This document shows positions 10,501 through 17,976 of a DNA stretch of 64,000 nt, in pieces. The first letter of the stretch is position 1. The number at the start of each line of letters is the position of its first letter. Origin of the DNA: Mesorhabditis belari. Lineage: Eukaryota > Nematoda > Chromadorea > Rhabditida > Rhabditidae. Where the stretch lies: the NCBI GenBank assembly GCA_958450365.1, contig CAUEEP010000724.1, positions 1,024,001 to 1,088,000 on the forward strand. The letters are read 5' to 3'. The translations under genes were made by a program, and so were the position numbers. The notes under the pieces are model-generated. The model saw only the letters and a program-made list of their open reading frames with translations. It did no database searches and was not told where the DNA came from.

Positions 10501-13500
10501 CTACAAGAAAAATGAAGAATTCAATGCGCCAGAAAGCACCGTTTATAGATGAGCGCAAAGTACACCCAAGCACTTTCTTTGCTCGCTTTCTGGGTTTTTG
10601 TTTATGCAGTTTTTTTTCTTTAATTTCAATAACATTTTTAAATTTGATAACTAAATCACTAAACATATTAGCATTATTATTTTTTTTTGCTTTAGCCTAA
10701 CCCGGATACGGTAGCGGCTAAGAACGGTGATGGGAATGAGCAACAAACGCTTGACGAGAGCCCACTAACAGGGAATAAAAACGAGACAGTGATTGTAAGT
10801 GAAAAAATATACAGCCAAGCTTTAAAACATTAGTTCTTCACTAACTAGACGCCTAAAGATACTGAAACCATTGATAATCTTTAAGATTTCAGCCAGTATC
10901 CTGGGTTTTTCAATGAGAAGTCACACTTTGAAGGTCCATAACTTTTGCTAGAGATGTTATTGATATTAAATATTTATATCGTTGTATAGAGACGAATTCA
11001 GGCTTTCAAATGATGCTAAATTAAGCTCGATTGGTCTAGCCAATCCAGAGAAAACACCAACGAAACTGCAGCCTGATTGGGTTTAGGCTCGAAACAAAGC
11101 CGGACCAAAGCTAGCCGGACCAAAGCTATTCGGACCAAGGCTAGCCGGACCAAGGCTAGCCGGACCAAGGCTAGCCGGACCAAAGCTCGATTGGTCTAGT
11201 AAATCCAGAAAAACACCAGTACCAATTCTGCATTCTGTAAACCATTTTGTCACTCAAACAGCAGCCAAACCGAGAGTTTTTTCTTTCGATTTTCTCAGCA
11301 TTTTGTAGTCCAATCAACCTCTATTTTGTATCATTCGCAAGCCCGAAGTGTTCTATATAAAAACATATAACGTAAATAATGTAATTGAGGCCTCGGGGCT
11401 TCTATTTTTCCCTCCCCCTCCAGAAGCGAGCTTCTATTAGAGGAGGGTGGGGTCTATTTTTCCCCTTAATGGTTCGATCCCGGCGGCTAAAAAAGATTTC
11501 GTTCTTTTTCCCGTTATTATCGGTTTTTTTCTTAACAACATTTGAGCAATAGGGGTATTTAGGGGTAAAAATTTCCTCCATTGTGTTGTAATTCATTATT
11601 CGTTTCGAACAAATATGCTTCCCTCTCCAATTACAATTACAGGCGCTTCAACTACAGTATTTACCGTAAATAGTCAACAATAGCATTCTCTTTAGACAAA
11701 GTCATGAGCCTTCAAAGTCCAAATAACTCCAAAAAAAAGCCCAGATAACGAAAAGGGTTGAGATTTGATTTTAATTATGGTGTATGAAATATGAATGCTA
11801 CTTCTAAGTATTTTGATGTTCTTTTATGTATAATGAAACATCAAATTTCAGGAGAAGACTACAAAACCCGCCGAAGAATCGAAAAAAGATGAGGTGAATT
11901 TAAAATTCTTTAAAATTTTTGTTTTTTTGTTTTTTCTTAAAGTTTTCAATTTCAAGCACAACTATACTTTCAATTTCATTTTAATTTTTCTCTTTTTAAC
12001 AATTTATCGTTCTGTTAGGTACCACCCAAAGGCACCGGCGTGTTTTTCCTTTCCCCCGTGCGAGTGCCGCTGAAAAAGGTGATAGCTGGGATAAGGGTTT
12101 ACTGTAAATATCTAATTCTAATAACAAACTAATTCTAAACATCAATAATATCGATAACAAATAACTTCAGTAATAAACATTGGTCAACCAGTCGATGCTC
12201 AGCCAGCCACTACTCAGCCTAACTCTCGCTCGCCATTAATAGACCAACTTTAGTAATACAGCTTTAGTGTAAAGTCCCGAAGTCGCTCGCTACAGTATCC
12301 CAAAAAAAGAGACAAAATATCTTTCAAATTCGTTCACTAGGTCCCATTTTGAATTATTAGGGAAAGGCATGAACTCAAAAACGTGAACACACCCTTTCTG
12401 GTGTACCCAATCCTTCAGTTTTCTCACAGCAACGCCTCGATATCCGAAAAAGGATTCAGGATTCAGGAATGAAGGATTCAGTGCACTAGAAAGGATGCGT
12501 TTATAAATTTGACCACAAAGTACAAAGGAAAAAGTGAATTGAACACCGTTTTCTCGAAATCTAACTCTTAAAAACCCAAAATCTGACTAGTGCTTTGTGC
12601 TCTCGCAAAAGCACATCATCTGGCACACTCAGTTCTTCTTTTTCTTGGGTATCATGAGGAAAATGAAGAATTGAAGGCACCAGATTGAAATGCATTTGTG
12701 CAAACACAAAGTACGCGCGAAAAGCAGCTTTTTTCCTCTATTCTTTTCCATTTTTCAGTGTGTCTTTGCTTTCATTCTTTGCTTTCTTTCTTTGCTGTAT
12801 CTTTTTAAAAATCAAATTTTTACATTCAATCTTTTCTAGACTGGATCAAAAGCAACTCTTGGCTCCGAGGACGAGGCAAAGACGTCGGGCAGCGGTTCAT
12901 CAACATTGAGTAATCCTTCAACTTCACCTATCAAAGATCTCAGCAATCCTGGTCTCAATTGGATTGGCGGCTTTTTGAGAGTAGATGAGGGAAAAGCCAA
13001 AGAAATTGAGCCACACTCCTCAAATTTTCGTGAAGAAGAGAAAGCACTTACAGTAACCGTTCACCCATGTCGACCCGGGCACACCGATCTACGCGTTTGT
13101 CAGGGATACTTCTCGGATTACCTTGGAAAGGTAAAGTTTCTAGAAGTTTACAGAGGTTTATAGAGGTTTCTAGCGGTTTCTAGAGGTTCCTAGAGGTTTC
13201 TAGAGGTTCCTAGAGGTTTATAGAGGTTTCTAGAGGTTTCTAGAAGTTTATAGAGGCTTCTAGAGGTTTATAGAGGTTTATAGAGGTTTCTAGAGGTTCT
13301 TAGAGGTTCTTAGAGGTTTCTAGAGGTTCCTAGAGGTTCTTAGAGGTTTCTAGAGGTTTCTAAAGGTTCATAGAGGTTCTAAGAGGTTCCTAGAGGTTTA
13401 TAGAGGTTTATAGAGGTTTCTAAAAGTTTCTAGAAGTTTATAGAGGCTTCTAGAGGCTTCTAGAAGTTTATAGAGGCTTCTAGAAGTTTCTAGAAGTTTC

Positions 13501-16500
13501 TAGAGGCTTCTAGAGGTTTCTAGAGACTTCTGGAAGTTTACAGAGATTTCTAGAATTTACTATATATAAAAGGATATTGTTTGTCCGTTCGTCCATCTTT
13601 CCGTTCAAGTTCTCAGCTCCCCGTGAGCCGATTTACATGATTTTTAGTTTTTTAAGCTTAAAATTCTATGCATTTGTGCATCTGATATCTCGTTTTTTTT
13701 CAAAAAGCAAAAGTAGCCAAAGCCAAAGCCAAAAGTAAAAGCAAAAGCAAAAGCAAAAGCCAAAAGGCCAGAAGGCTCATAATCACACCCGAACTGATCT
13801 CACCTGCCTGCTCTGGTCCGGTAAAATTAGAGGCAAATTTTGGACCAACCCTGGTCCATCCCTAGTAAAAGTATTCTTGGATTAAGACTGAATGTCCTTT
13901 GCCCAGGCCAAGTCCTTTGCCCAGGCCAAGTCCTTTGCCCAGGCCAAGTCCTTTGCCCAGGCCAAGTCCTTTGCCCAGGCCAAGTCCTTTGCCCAGGCCA
14001 AGTCCTTTGCCCAGGCAAGTCCTTTGCCCAGGCCAAGTCCTTGCCCAGGCCAAGTCCCTTTGCCCAGGCCAAGTCCTTGCCCAGGCCAAGTCCTTTGCCC
14101 AGGCCAGTCCTTTGCCCAGGCCAAGTCCTTTGCCCAGGCCAAGTCCTTTGCCCAGGCCAAGTCCTTTGCCCAGGCCAAGTCCTTTGCCCAGGCCAAGTCC
14201 TTTGCCCAGGCCAAGTCCTTTGCCCAGGCCAAGTCCTTTGCCCAGGCCAAGTCCTTTGCCCAGGCCAAGTCCTTTGCCCAGGCCAAGTCCTTTGCCCAGG
14301 CCAAGTCCTTTGCCCAGGCCAAGTCCTTTGCCCAGGCCAAGTCCTTTGCCCAGGCCAAGTCCTTTGCCCAGGCCAAGTCCTTTGCCCAGGCCAAGTCCTT
14401 TGCCCAGGCCAAGTCCTTTGCCCAGGCCAAGTCCTTTGCCCAGGCCAAGTCCTTTGCCCAGGCCAAGTCCTTTGCCCAGGCCTACCCAGGCCAAAAAAGG
14501 CCAAAGTTCTTACTATTAGCTTTACAGTCTACATTTTCACTTATAGGTTGAACAATGGGCAAACAGACACGGTGAGACGATGGGTGCTCAACTTTGGAAG
14601 GTCAGTTTAATGTACTTTGTGCTCAAATCTGTAAACACGCCCTTTCCGATGCACGGAATTCTGGATTTTTGCAGAAACGCTTTGAACTCTTGAGAAAAGA
14701 AAGAATTGAGTGAGTCAGAAACGGTGTGTTTACATTCTTTTGCGCACAAAGCCATTCCGATACTGGTAAGCTTGAAAAGTTGATTCATTTTTGAAATCCG
14801 CCTCGCAATTGAACTTTTTTCAAGGTTGAACAGCTTTCTAGAACAAGAAAAGAAACAGAACAGCTAAGGAATTAATCATTTAGTTATTCTGCTAAGTTTT
14901 GCTGTAAATGGATACGCACAGAATTGTAGGGTGCACAGAATTGTACAGAATTGTAGGGGGGGGCTGCGCGGAGGGCGCGGAGGCTGCGCGGTAGTGCGCG
15001 CGGTAGTGCTGCGCGGTAGTGCTGCGCGGTAGTGCTGCGCGGAGTGCTGCGCGGTAGTGCTGCGCGGAGTGCGCGCGGGGCTGCGCGGGTGCTGCGCGGT
15101 GCTGCGCGGTAGTGCTGCGCGGTGCTGCGCGGTAGTGCTGCGCGGTAGTGCTGCGCGGAGTGCTGCGCGGTAGTGCTGCGCGGTAGTGCTGCGCGGTAGT
15201 GCTGCGCGGTAGTGCTGCGCGGTAGTGCTGCGCGGTAGTGCTGCGCGGTAGTGCTGCGCGGTAGTGCTGCGCGGTATGCGCGCGGTAGTGCTGCGCGGTT
15301 GCGCGCGGAGTGCGGTAGTGCTGCGCGGTAGTCTGCGCGGTAGTGCTGCGCGGTAGTGCTGCGCGGTAGTGCTGCGCGGTAGTGCTGCGCGGTAGTGCTG
15401 CGCGGTAGTGCTGCGCGGTAGTGCTGCGCGGTAGTGCTGCGCGGTAGTGCTGCGCGGTAGTGCTGCGCGGTAGTGCTGCGCGGTAGTGCTGCGCGGTAGT
15501 GCTGCGCGGTAGTGCTGCGCGGTAGTGCTGCGCGGTAGTGCTGCGCGGTAGTGCTGCGCGGTAGTGCTGCGCGGTAGTGCTGCGCGGTAGTGCTGCGCGG
15601 TAGTGCTGCGCGGTAGTGCTGCGCGGTAGTGCTGCGCGGTAGTGCTGCGCGGTAGTGCTGCGCGGTAGTGCTGCGCGGTAGTGCTGCGCGGTAGTGCTGC
15701 GCGGTAGTGCTGCGCGGTAGTGCTGCGCGGTAGTGCTGCGCGGTAGTGCTGCGCGGTAGTGCTGCGCGGTAGTGCTGCGCGGTAGTGCTGCGCGGTAGTG
15801 CTGCGCGGTAGTGCTGCGCGGTAGTGCTGCGCGGTAGTGCTGCGCGGTAGTGCTGCGCGGTAGTGCTGCGCGGTAGTGCTGCGCGGTAGTGCTGCGCGGT
15901 AGTGCTGCGCGGTAGTGCTGCGCGGTAGTGCTGCGCGGTAGTGCTGCGCGGTAGTGCTGCGCGGTAGTGCTGCGCGGTAGTGCTGCGCGGTAGTGCTGCG
16001 CGGTAGTGCTGCGCGGTAGTGCTGCGCGGTAGTGCTGCGCGGTAGTGCTGCGCGGTAGTGCTGCGCGGTAGTGCTGCGCGGTAGCAATCTAACTTTGAGC
16101 TCAAATATCTTGGTGTTGGGCTGTCCAATTTAAATATTCTTGGTATTATTAGATGCGCCAAGTCTTTCTCTGTCAAATGGTACAAAAACTATTGAAATTG
16201 AACAGCCCAACACCAAGATATTTGAGCTCAAAGTTAGATTGCCAATGGCAAAGGGAGCGAGGCGCGTATCAAATGTCCCACAATTCTAAAAACTCGTCTT
16301 TTTCCATCTTTCTCTGCATTAATACGTTTTTAGGTTTAATTACTATAAAATTCGTGCTTTTTTAGCTCGATTATTGCAAATGCGAGGTTATCTTCCCAAC
16401 AAAAATGGGCACATTTTTGATAAATTTCATTTTTTCGAATCACTTTTAAAGTCTTATATGAAACGAAAGAGGTTTTAAATTTCTAAATAAACTCATGAAT

Positions 16501-17655
16501 CTAGTGAAAAAATATCCCTAGATTTTAAATATCTAAACGAAAAAACTGGAAAATCTTTTGGTTTTTGAGTAAATTATCGTTTTGTAGAGCGCAACGTATT
16601 GGGTTGTCCGGTTATGAATGCGCGTTTGTACTATTTTGTAAATTTCTCATGATATCGAACAGATGTATATGGGTGTTATATATCATTCGAAAGCTGAAGA
16701 TCTCCTCTACATTTTGGAATAAAAAAGTTTTTGAATTCATTCAACTTTTTGGGAAATTGACTGCACAAAGGGAGAGGTCGTTTTCGAAAAAACCCATTCC
16801 AGCTTAGCTATTCCTCAAGTTTTATGGTGTAAAATAACCGCCCAGAAAAGAAAAGAAAAGATGCTCTGAAATTGTTATATTTTAAAAAAAGTTGTATTGA
16901 TATATCTATTAGGCAAACATCAAACGGTTAGCTCAATTTGAGCGGAGCCAAAACTTGATCCAAAGGCACCTCGGCTGGCTCTGAGTCCTGAGAGCTGGCT
17001 CTGAGTCCTGAGAGCTGGCTCTGAGTCCTGAGAGCTGGCTCTGAGTCCAGAGAGCTGGCTCTGAGTCCAGAGAGCTGGCTCTGAGTCCAGAGAGCTGGCT
17101 CTGAGTCCAGAGAGCTGGCTCTGAGTCCAGAGAGCTGGCTCTGAGTCCCGAGAGCCAAAACTTGATCCATTTTTTGGTCACCTCTTCTTCTGTGCAGTTA
17201 ATTTGCCCAAAAGCTGAACAAATTCAAAAACTTTTTATATCAAAATGTAGATGAGATCGTCAGCTTTCGAATGACACTCATATATATCTTTTTCTTGATT
17301 TCGGTATCTTGAGAAATTTACAAAATAGTAAAAAACGCGCATTCATAACTGGACAACCCAATATATGCCGCACCGGTAGAAGCTTTAAGTAGACTTTGTG
17401 CTCACGGTAAACACTCCTGTTCTGGCGTACTCATTCCTCATTTTTCTTCGTTGTTACGGGAAAAGTGAAGAATTCAGTGCGCTAGAAAGAGTGTGCTTGC
17501 ATTTGAGTACAAAGTACTAAAGTATAAAGTACACCAAGGCACCGTAACCCTTTCCATTGCAGGCTTGTTCTCTTCTCTCCGTCGTTCAACATGTTCCAAC
17601 AATGTGTTGCAATGAGTTCCATTCCACATGCAAACAATTCGTTCAAGATCAATAA
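3184..17655 (+). CDS. Multi-exon gene for a secreted DOMON-like, Gln-Pro-rich, Cys-rich protein
   Basis: Proposed exons: 3184-3283, 4309-4414, 4483-about 4530 (junction unresolved), 5202-5265, 5311-5381, 5421-5472, 7063-7131, 7227-7328, 7409-7451, 8819-8880, 9362-10408, 10696-10794, 11852-11893, 12019-12078, 12840-13130, 14547-14600, 17563-17655. Every junction from 5265 onward keeps frame, with GT donors (gtaag, gtgag, gtaat) and nematode-like acceptors (TTTCAG, TTTTCAG, TTTCTAG, TTTTTAG). Counted from ATG 5209, the joined frame is 713 codons plus TAA, with no internal stop. The product would be exported and lie outside the cell. All introns from exon 8819 onward are phase 0. AATAAA at 17807 could be the polyadenylation signal. 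Its function is unknown. No other gene is convincingly present, so neighbours say nothing about its role. Confidence 0.7.
3315..3540. repeat. Minisatellite of GTGCTCAGCTTT / GTGCCAGCTTGG units
   Basis: Degenerate units of about 11-12 bp lie at the start of intron 1, 30 bp after the donor. All three plus frames are open through it because the unit lacks stops, giving Leu/Cys/Ala-rich shadow frames that are not genes. Confidence 0.9.
3588..4055. repeat. Long inverted repeat of an exon-like sequence (hairpin)
   Basis: The left arm (3588-about 3800) and right arm (about 3857-4055) are reverse complements with few changes, separated by about 55 bp. The right arm, read on the minus strand, has an intact frame beginning near MYDFQEQKFGMMKIAPNGIV and ending KPFRKTVV-stop, which looks like a protein C-terminal exon. 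The left arm, read on plus, has the same frame but carries an insertion with stops. It lies in intron 1 of the secreted-protein gene, so transcription would give a long imperfect hairpin RNA. I do not recognise the protein. There are no transposon-type short TIRs or TA duplications at the outer edges. Confidence 0.8.
5202..7451 (+). CDS. DOMON-like domain exons
   Basis: Exons 5202-5265, 5311-5381, 5421-5472, 7063-7131, 7227-7328 and 7409-7451. The translation includes KGKLWSAIGVGESMANLKLA, then a strand, GGYKSTGYQPPAKEK, VNGQMSFDLVVPAEMF and VTLQFGINAGQY. The order W-x-AIG, a Met-containing turn, a hydrophobic strand, then YxxTGYxPP is the DOMON pattern (known family: extracellular beta-sandwich modules binding haem or sugars). 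DOMON haem ligands, usually Met and His, cannot be assigned with certainty; the Met in GESMA sits where one would be. Two Cys in VCNINKC close the block. ATG 5209 lies just after CTAATCTTCAG, so it could also be a trans-spliced start if exons 3184-4591 form a separate gene. Classification is by eye. Confidence 0.65.
5563..5585 (+). repeat. Four TTAGGC-type telomere hexamers in an intron
   Basis: Three TTAGGC-like and one TCAGGC hexamer are consecutive here. TTAGGC is the nematode telomere repeat. The same mixed hexamers form longer arrays at 42800-43290 and 59855-60330. Confidence 0.7.
5690..5832. repeat. Three tandem copies of a ~50-bp unit
   Basis: Each unit contains CATCTACTATTAG, GGCTCATAAATCTTTAGA and CATTCCTTTAGGTAA. 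It lies directly beside the 5839-6320 element. A related TCTAAAGACTTATAAGCCAA follows the element at 6330, inverted, so the unit may be part of longer outer arms. Confidence 0.75.
5839..6320. mobile_element. Non-autonomous DNA transposon with long inverted ends
   Basis: CTACTAGCGTTTATAAATGA at 5839 is matched in inverted form by the end at 6320 (arms of about 42 bp, through AAATTCNCCAATT). The interior shares blocks such as GTGCTCTATCTTTTATCTAT and GTCGCCTTTTTTGAT/ACTACC with the 7491-8758 element and with 33780-34150, so these are one family. There is no coding frame. It lies in the intron between 5472 and 7063. Confidence 0.8.
6351..6575 (-). mobile_element. tRNA-derived SINE, copy 1
   Basis: On the minus strand a tRNA-like head (6505-6562, containing AGCGCGCTTGTCTACGG and B-box-like GGTTCGACTCCCGG) is followed by an AT-rich body. 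It ends in a tail of GACGGACGGACAGACAC and TATATA. The A-box half is decayed. The body matches 13558-13720 (GAGCCGATTTACATGAT on plus). Confidence 0.8.
6671..6913 (-). mobile_element. tRNA-derived SINE, copy 2
   Basis: The head on minus starts near 6913 with GCCGTGGCGCAGTCGGGAGC, a near-perfect Pol III A box, and continues to GAGTTCGACCCCC, a B box. The body differs from copy 1 and resembles copies at 50101 and 56627. The tail again has GACGGACGAACAGACAGACG followed by TATATA. This is the best-preserved promoter of the family in the window. Confidence 0.85.
7491..8758. mobile_element. 1.27-kb non-autonomous DNA transposon with ~180-bp inverted arms
   Basis: CTAGCTTTGATATCTTTCAA at 7491 is matched inverted at 8758. 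The arms continue through the ATTCAATCATAATCGGCTAA-like and GTACTTCCGTTTA stretches, to about 7660 on one side and 8590 on the other. The interior carries the same GTGCTCTATC... core as 5839-6320 and 33780-34150. No transposase frame is present. A second element is inserted inside it (7974-8512). The host position is the intron between 7451 and 8819. Confidence 0.85.
7974..8512. mobile_element. Tc1-like non-autonomous element nested in the 7491-8758 element
   Basis: The ends CAGTAGTGGAAAAAAAGTAT and its inverted counterpart (AATACTTTTTTTTCCACCAC) are the Tc1-type pattern and are flanked by TA. A third, internal copy (CAGTGGTGGCAAAAAAAGTA) begins at 8430, so this may itself be composite. There is no coding frame; length is 539 bp. 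Confidence 0.8.
8819..10408 (+). CDS. Acidic linker exon and Gln-Pro-rich repetitive exon
   Basis: Exon 8819-8880 encodes an acidic linker ending GDAPEKEEDDGK. Exon 9362-10408 (1047 bp, 349 codons) is low complexity, with recurring short motifs VDTQP, NDTQPG, GQPVDAQP and SNPAAPGQ, rich in Gln, Pro, Asn, Asp, Gly and Ser. No Cys occurs through most of it. Such sequence is typical of unstructured, often O-glycosylated extracellular linkers or mucin-like regions; that role is inference. Unlike the satellite-derived frames elsewhere, its codons vary between repeats while the amino acids are kept, which argues for real coding. The donor is placed at GAG|gtggtg (10409); otherwise the frame stops at 10430-10432. 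Confidence 0.75.
10434..10567. mobile_element. Palindromic MITE, GTACTTTGTGCTC family, copy 1
   Basis: It starts GTACTTTGTGCTCAAA and reads through CCCTTTCTGGTGCACT and TTCATTTTT to the inverted complement, ending CGCAAAGTAC. It is about 134 bp with a central loop near 10495. It lies 26 bp after the donor of exon 9362-10408. The same hairpin occurs at 12371, 12589, 14611, 17390, 26895, 39953 and 60508. Confidence 0.8.
10696..12078 (+). CDS. Three short charged linker exons
   Basis: Exons 10696-10794 (33 codons), 11852-11893 (14 codons, EKTTKPAEESKKDE) and 12019-12078 (20 codons, ending VRVPLKK). All are phase 0 with standard GT/AG borders (gtaagt, gtgaat, gtgata; GCTTTAG, ATTTCAG, CTGTTAG). 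The first two continue the hydrophilic, Cys-free linker; the third introduces a hydrophobic strand (TGVFFLSPVRV). Individual short exons could be optional cassettes because skipping any one keeps frame. Confidence 0.6.
10857..11200. repeat. Second copy of the 250-676 dispersed repeat with its minisatellite
   Basis: It shares ATACTGAAACCATTGATAAT and TTAAGCTCGATTGGTCTAG with the first copy and ends in the same GCCGGACCAAAGCTAGC-type array (11095-11185, with AAGGCTAGCCGGACC variants). It lies in the intron between 10794 and 11852. Confidence 0.75.
11201..11850. other. Intron sequence without recognised features
   Basis: Contains a C/T-rich stretch with an imperfect palindrome around 11400-11450 (CTTCTATTTTTCCC and its surroundings), and GGTTCGATCCCGG at 11470 that resembles an isolated Pol III B box. 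No complete tRNA fold was found. Confidence 0.45.
12178..12246 (+). repeat. Intronic copy of part of the Gln-Pro coding exon
   Basis: About 66 bp, from CATTGGTCAACCAGTCGATG to CTCGCCATTAATAG, match exon positions 10081-10143 with only about two visible substitutions. It lies in the intron after 12078, 2 kb downstream of its source. No splice sites flank it, so it is read as a non-functional duplicate. Confidence 0.85.
12371..12523. mobile_element. Palindromic MITE, GTACTTTGTGCTC family, copy 2
   Basis: Left half has AACACACCCTTTCTGGTG, right half has GTGCACTAGAAAGGATGC and ends GACCACAAAGTAC. The central part has a small duplication (GGATTCAGGATTCAGG). Confidence 0.75.
12589..12714. mobile_element. 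Palindromic MITE, GTACTTTGTGCTC family, copy 3
   Basis: Starts at TAGTGCTTTGTGCTC, has ATCTGGCACACTCAGTTC and its counterpart TGAAGGCACCAGATT, and ends CAAACACAAAGTAC. It ends 125 bp before the acceptor of exon 12840. Confidence 0.7.
12840..17655 (+). CDS. C-terminal exons: Ser/Thr linker and six-cysteine region
   Basis: Exon 12840-13130 (97 codons) starts with a Ser/Gly/Thr-rich linker, then LNWIGGFLRVDEGKA, a strand ALTVTVHPC and DLRVCQGYFSDYLGK. Exon 14547-14600 adds VEQWANRHGETMGAQLWK. Exon 17563-17655 adds ACSLLSVVQHVPTMCCNEF, then STCKQFVQDQ and TAA. The joined tail has six Cys spread over three exons in a helical, Trp-containing context, which supports the joins. The pattern recalls Cys-rich helical modules of nematode secreted proteins (DUF19- or CPG4-like), but I cannot assign the family. 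The last intron (14601-17562, about 3 kb) is almost wholly satellite and transposon sequence. Confidence 0.62.
13135..13557. repeat. Minisatellite, ~10-bp unit TAGAGGTTTC
   Basis: About 42 degenerate units (TAGAGGTTTC, TAGAGGTTTA, TAGAAGTTTC, TAGAGGCTTC), beginning within 10 bp of the 5' splice site at 13131 and ending at the SINE fragment at 13558. Confidence 0.95.
13558..13720 (-). mobile_element. SINE fragment lacking its tRNA head
   Basis: Matches the body and tail of the 6351 copy, from TATATATAAAAGGATA and the GTCCGTTCGTCCATC tail on plus to GAGCCGATTTACATGAT. The tRNA-like head is missing and replaced by a short GCCAAAAGCAAA run (13710-13770). Confidence 0.75.
13893..14480. repeat. 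Minisatellite, 18-bp unit (AAGTCCTTTGCCCAGGCC)
   Basis: About 32 units, nearly identical except for a degenerate stretch around 14005-14110 with 1-bp and 3-bp deletions. No stop codon occurs in any frame, so long shadow frames exist on both strands. It ends 66 bp before exon 14547. Confidence 0.97.
14611..14751. mobile_element. Palindromic MITE, GTACTTTGTGCTC family, copy 4
   Basis: GTACTTTGTGCTCAAATCTG at 14612 and its counterpart TTTTGCGCACAAAG at 14751. It starts 10 bp after the donor at 14601. Confidence 0.85.
14955..16083. repeat. GC-rich minisatellite, 13-bp unit (TGCTGCGCGGTAG)
   Basis: About 55 near-perfect units from about 15320 to 16083, preceded by a ragged edge (14955-15320) with shortened units. 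Each unit carries two or three CpG. All frames are open, producing 400-residue shadow frames on minus that are not genes. The flanking DNA is AT-rich, so the array is a sharp GC island inside an intron. Confidence 0.97.
16084..16243. mobile_element. Palindromic MITE, family with 45855-46055
   Basis: AGCAATCTAACTTTGAGCTC at 16084 has a perfect inverted counterpart ending at 16243, with arms through ATATCTTGGTGTTGGGCTGT. The loop contains AGATGCGCCAAGTCTTTCTC, shared exactly with the second copy. The left end abuts the 13-bp array. Confidence 0.85.
16599..17361. mobile_element. 763-bp mariner-like non-autonomous element with a minisatellite core
   Basis: TTGGGTTGTCCGGTTATGAA at 16599 and its inverted copy ending at 17361 are each bordered by TA (16597-16598, 17362-17363). 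The arms are about 190 bp, imperfect, and include TTTGTAAATTTCTCA-like and TTCGAAAGCTGA-like stretches. Between the arms is a 20-bp minisatellite (16970-17155, about 9 units containing GAGAGCTGGCTCTGAGTC). No transposase is present. Confidence 0.88.
17390..17534. mobile_element. Palindromic MITE, GTACTTTGTGCTC family, copy 5
   Basis: Left AGACTTTGTGCTCACGGT, right TTTGAGTACAAAGTAC followed by a short repeat of AAAGTA. It ends just before the acceptor of exon 17563. Confidence 0.8.
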
Positions 17656-17806
17656 TTCCTATATTTTCTGTGAATCGGGTTTTTCCTGGCTTTCTTTATC
17701 AATGCCTTTATTGCATAGTTTCTATATTTATTTAGAAAAATCAAGAGCTTTACATTCAAAGATGATTTTAGGTTTTTCTCTTTCTTTGATGATCAAATTT
17801 TTCAGG

Positions 17807-17812
17807 AATAAA
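17807..17812 (+). promoter_or_regulatory. Possible polyadenylation signal AATAAA
   Basis: AATAAA about 150 bp after the proposed stop at 17653-17655. Such hexamers are common in AT-rich DNA, so support comes only from position. Confidence 0.35.
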
Positions 17813-17976
17813 GGATGCTATGAAGTGGAAAGTCGTCTATTTTATAAAACCTCTTCAATAGAACACATAGCTAAACTATTTTTGATTGTTTTGATTGAGT
17901 AACTGAACCAAGTTGCCGAGTTGCAGAATGGAGTGCAGCAGAAGGGAGCGCAGCAGAATGTAGAATCCAGAATGTA

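Noticed and set aside
14547..14600. Exon VEQWANRHGETMGAQLWK considered as the start of a calcium-channel alpha-2-delta N-domain
   Set aside because: A short Trp-containing helix is too little. The following exon is Cys-rich and ends the protein, which does not fit that family.
14876..16185. Open frames of over 400 codons on minus across the 13-bp array (and similar at 13827-14610)
   Set aside because: They exist only because the 13-bp and 18-bp units contain no stop in any frame. Nucleotide identity between units is as high as amino-acid identity and all frames are open.
16333..16354. GGTTTAATTACTATAAAATT resembling the nematode SL1 leader start
   Set aside because: Only the first ten or eleven bases agree; no snRNA-like donor, Sm site or fold follows.
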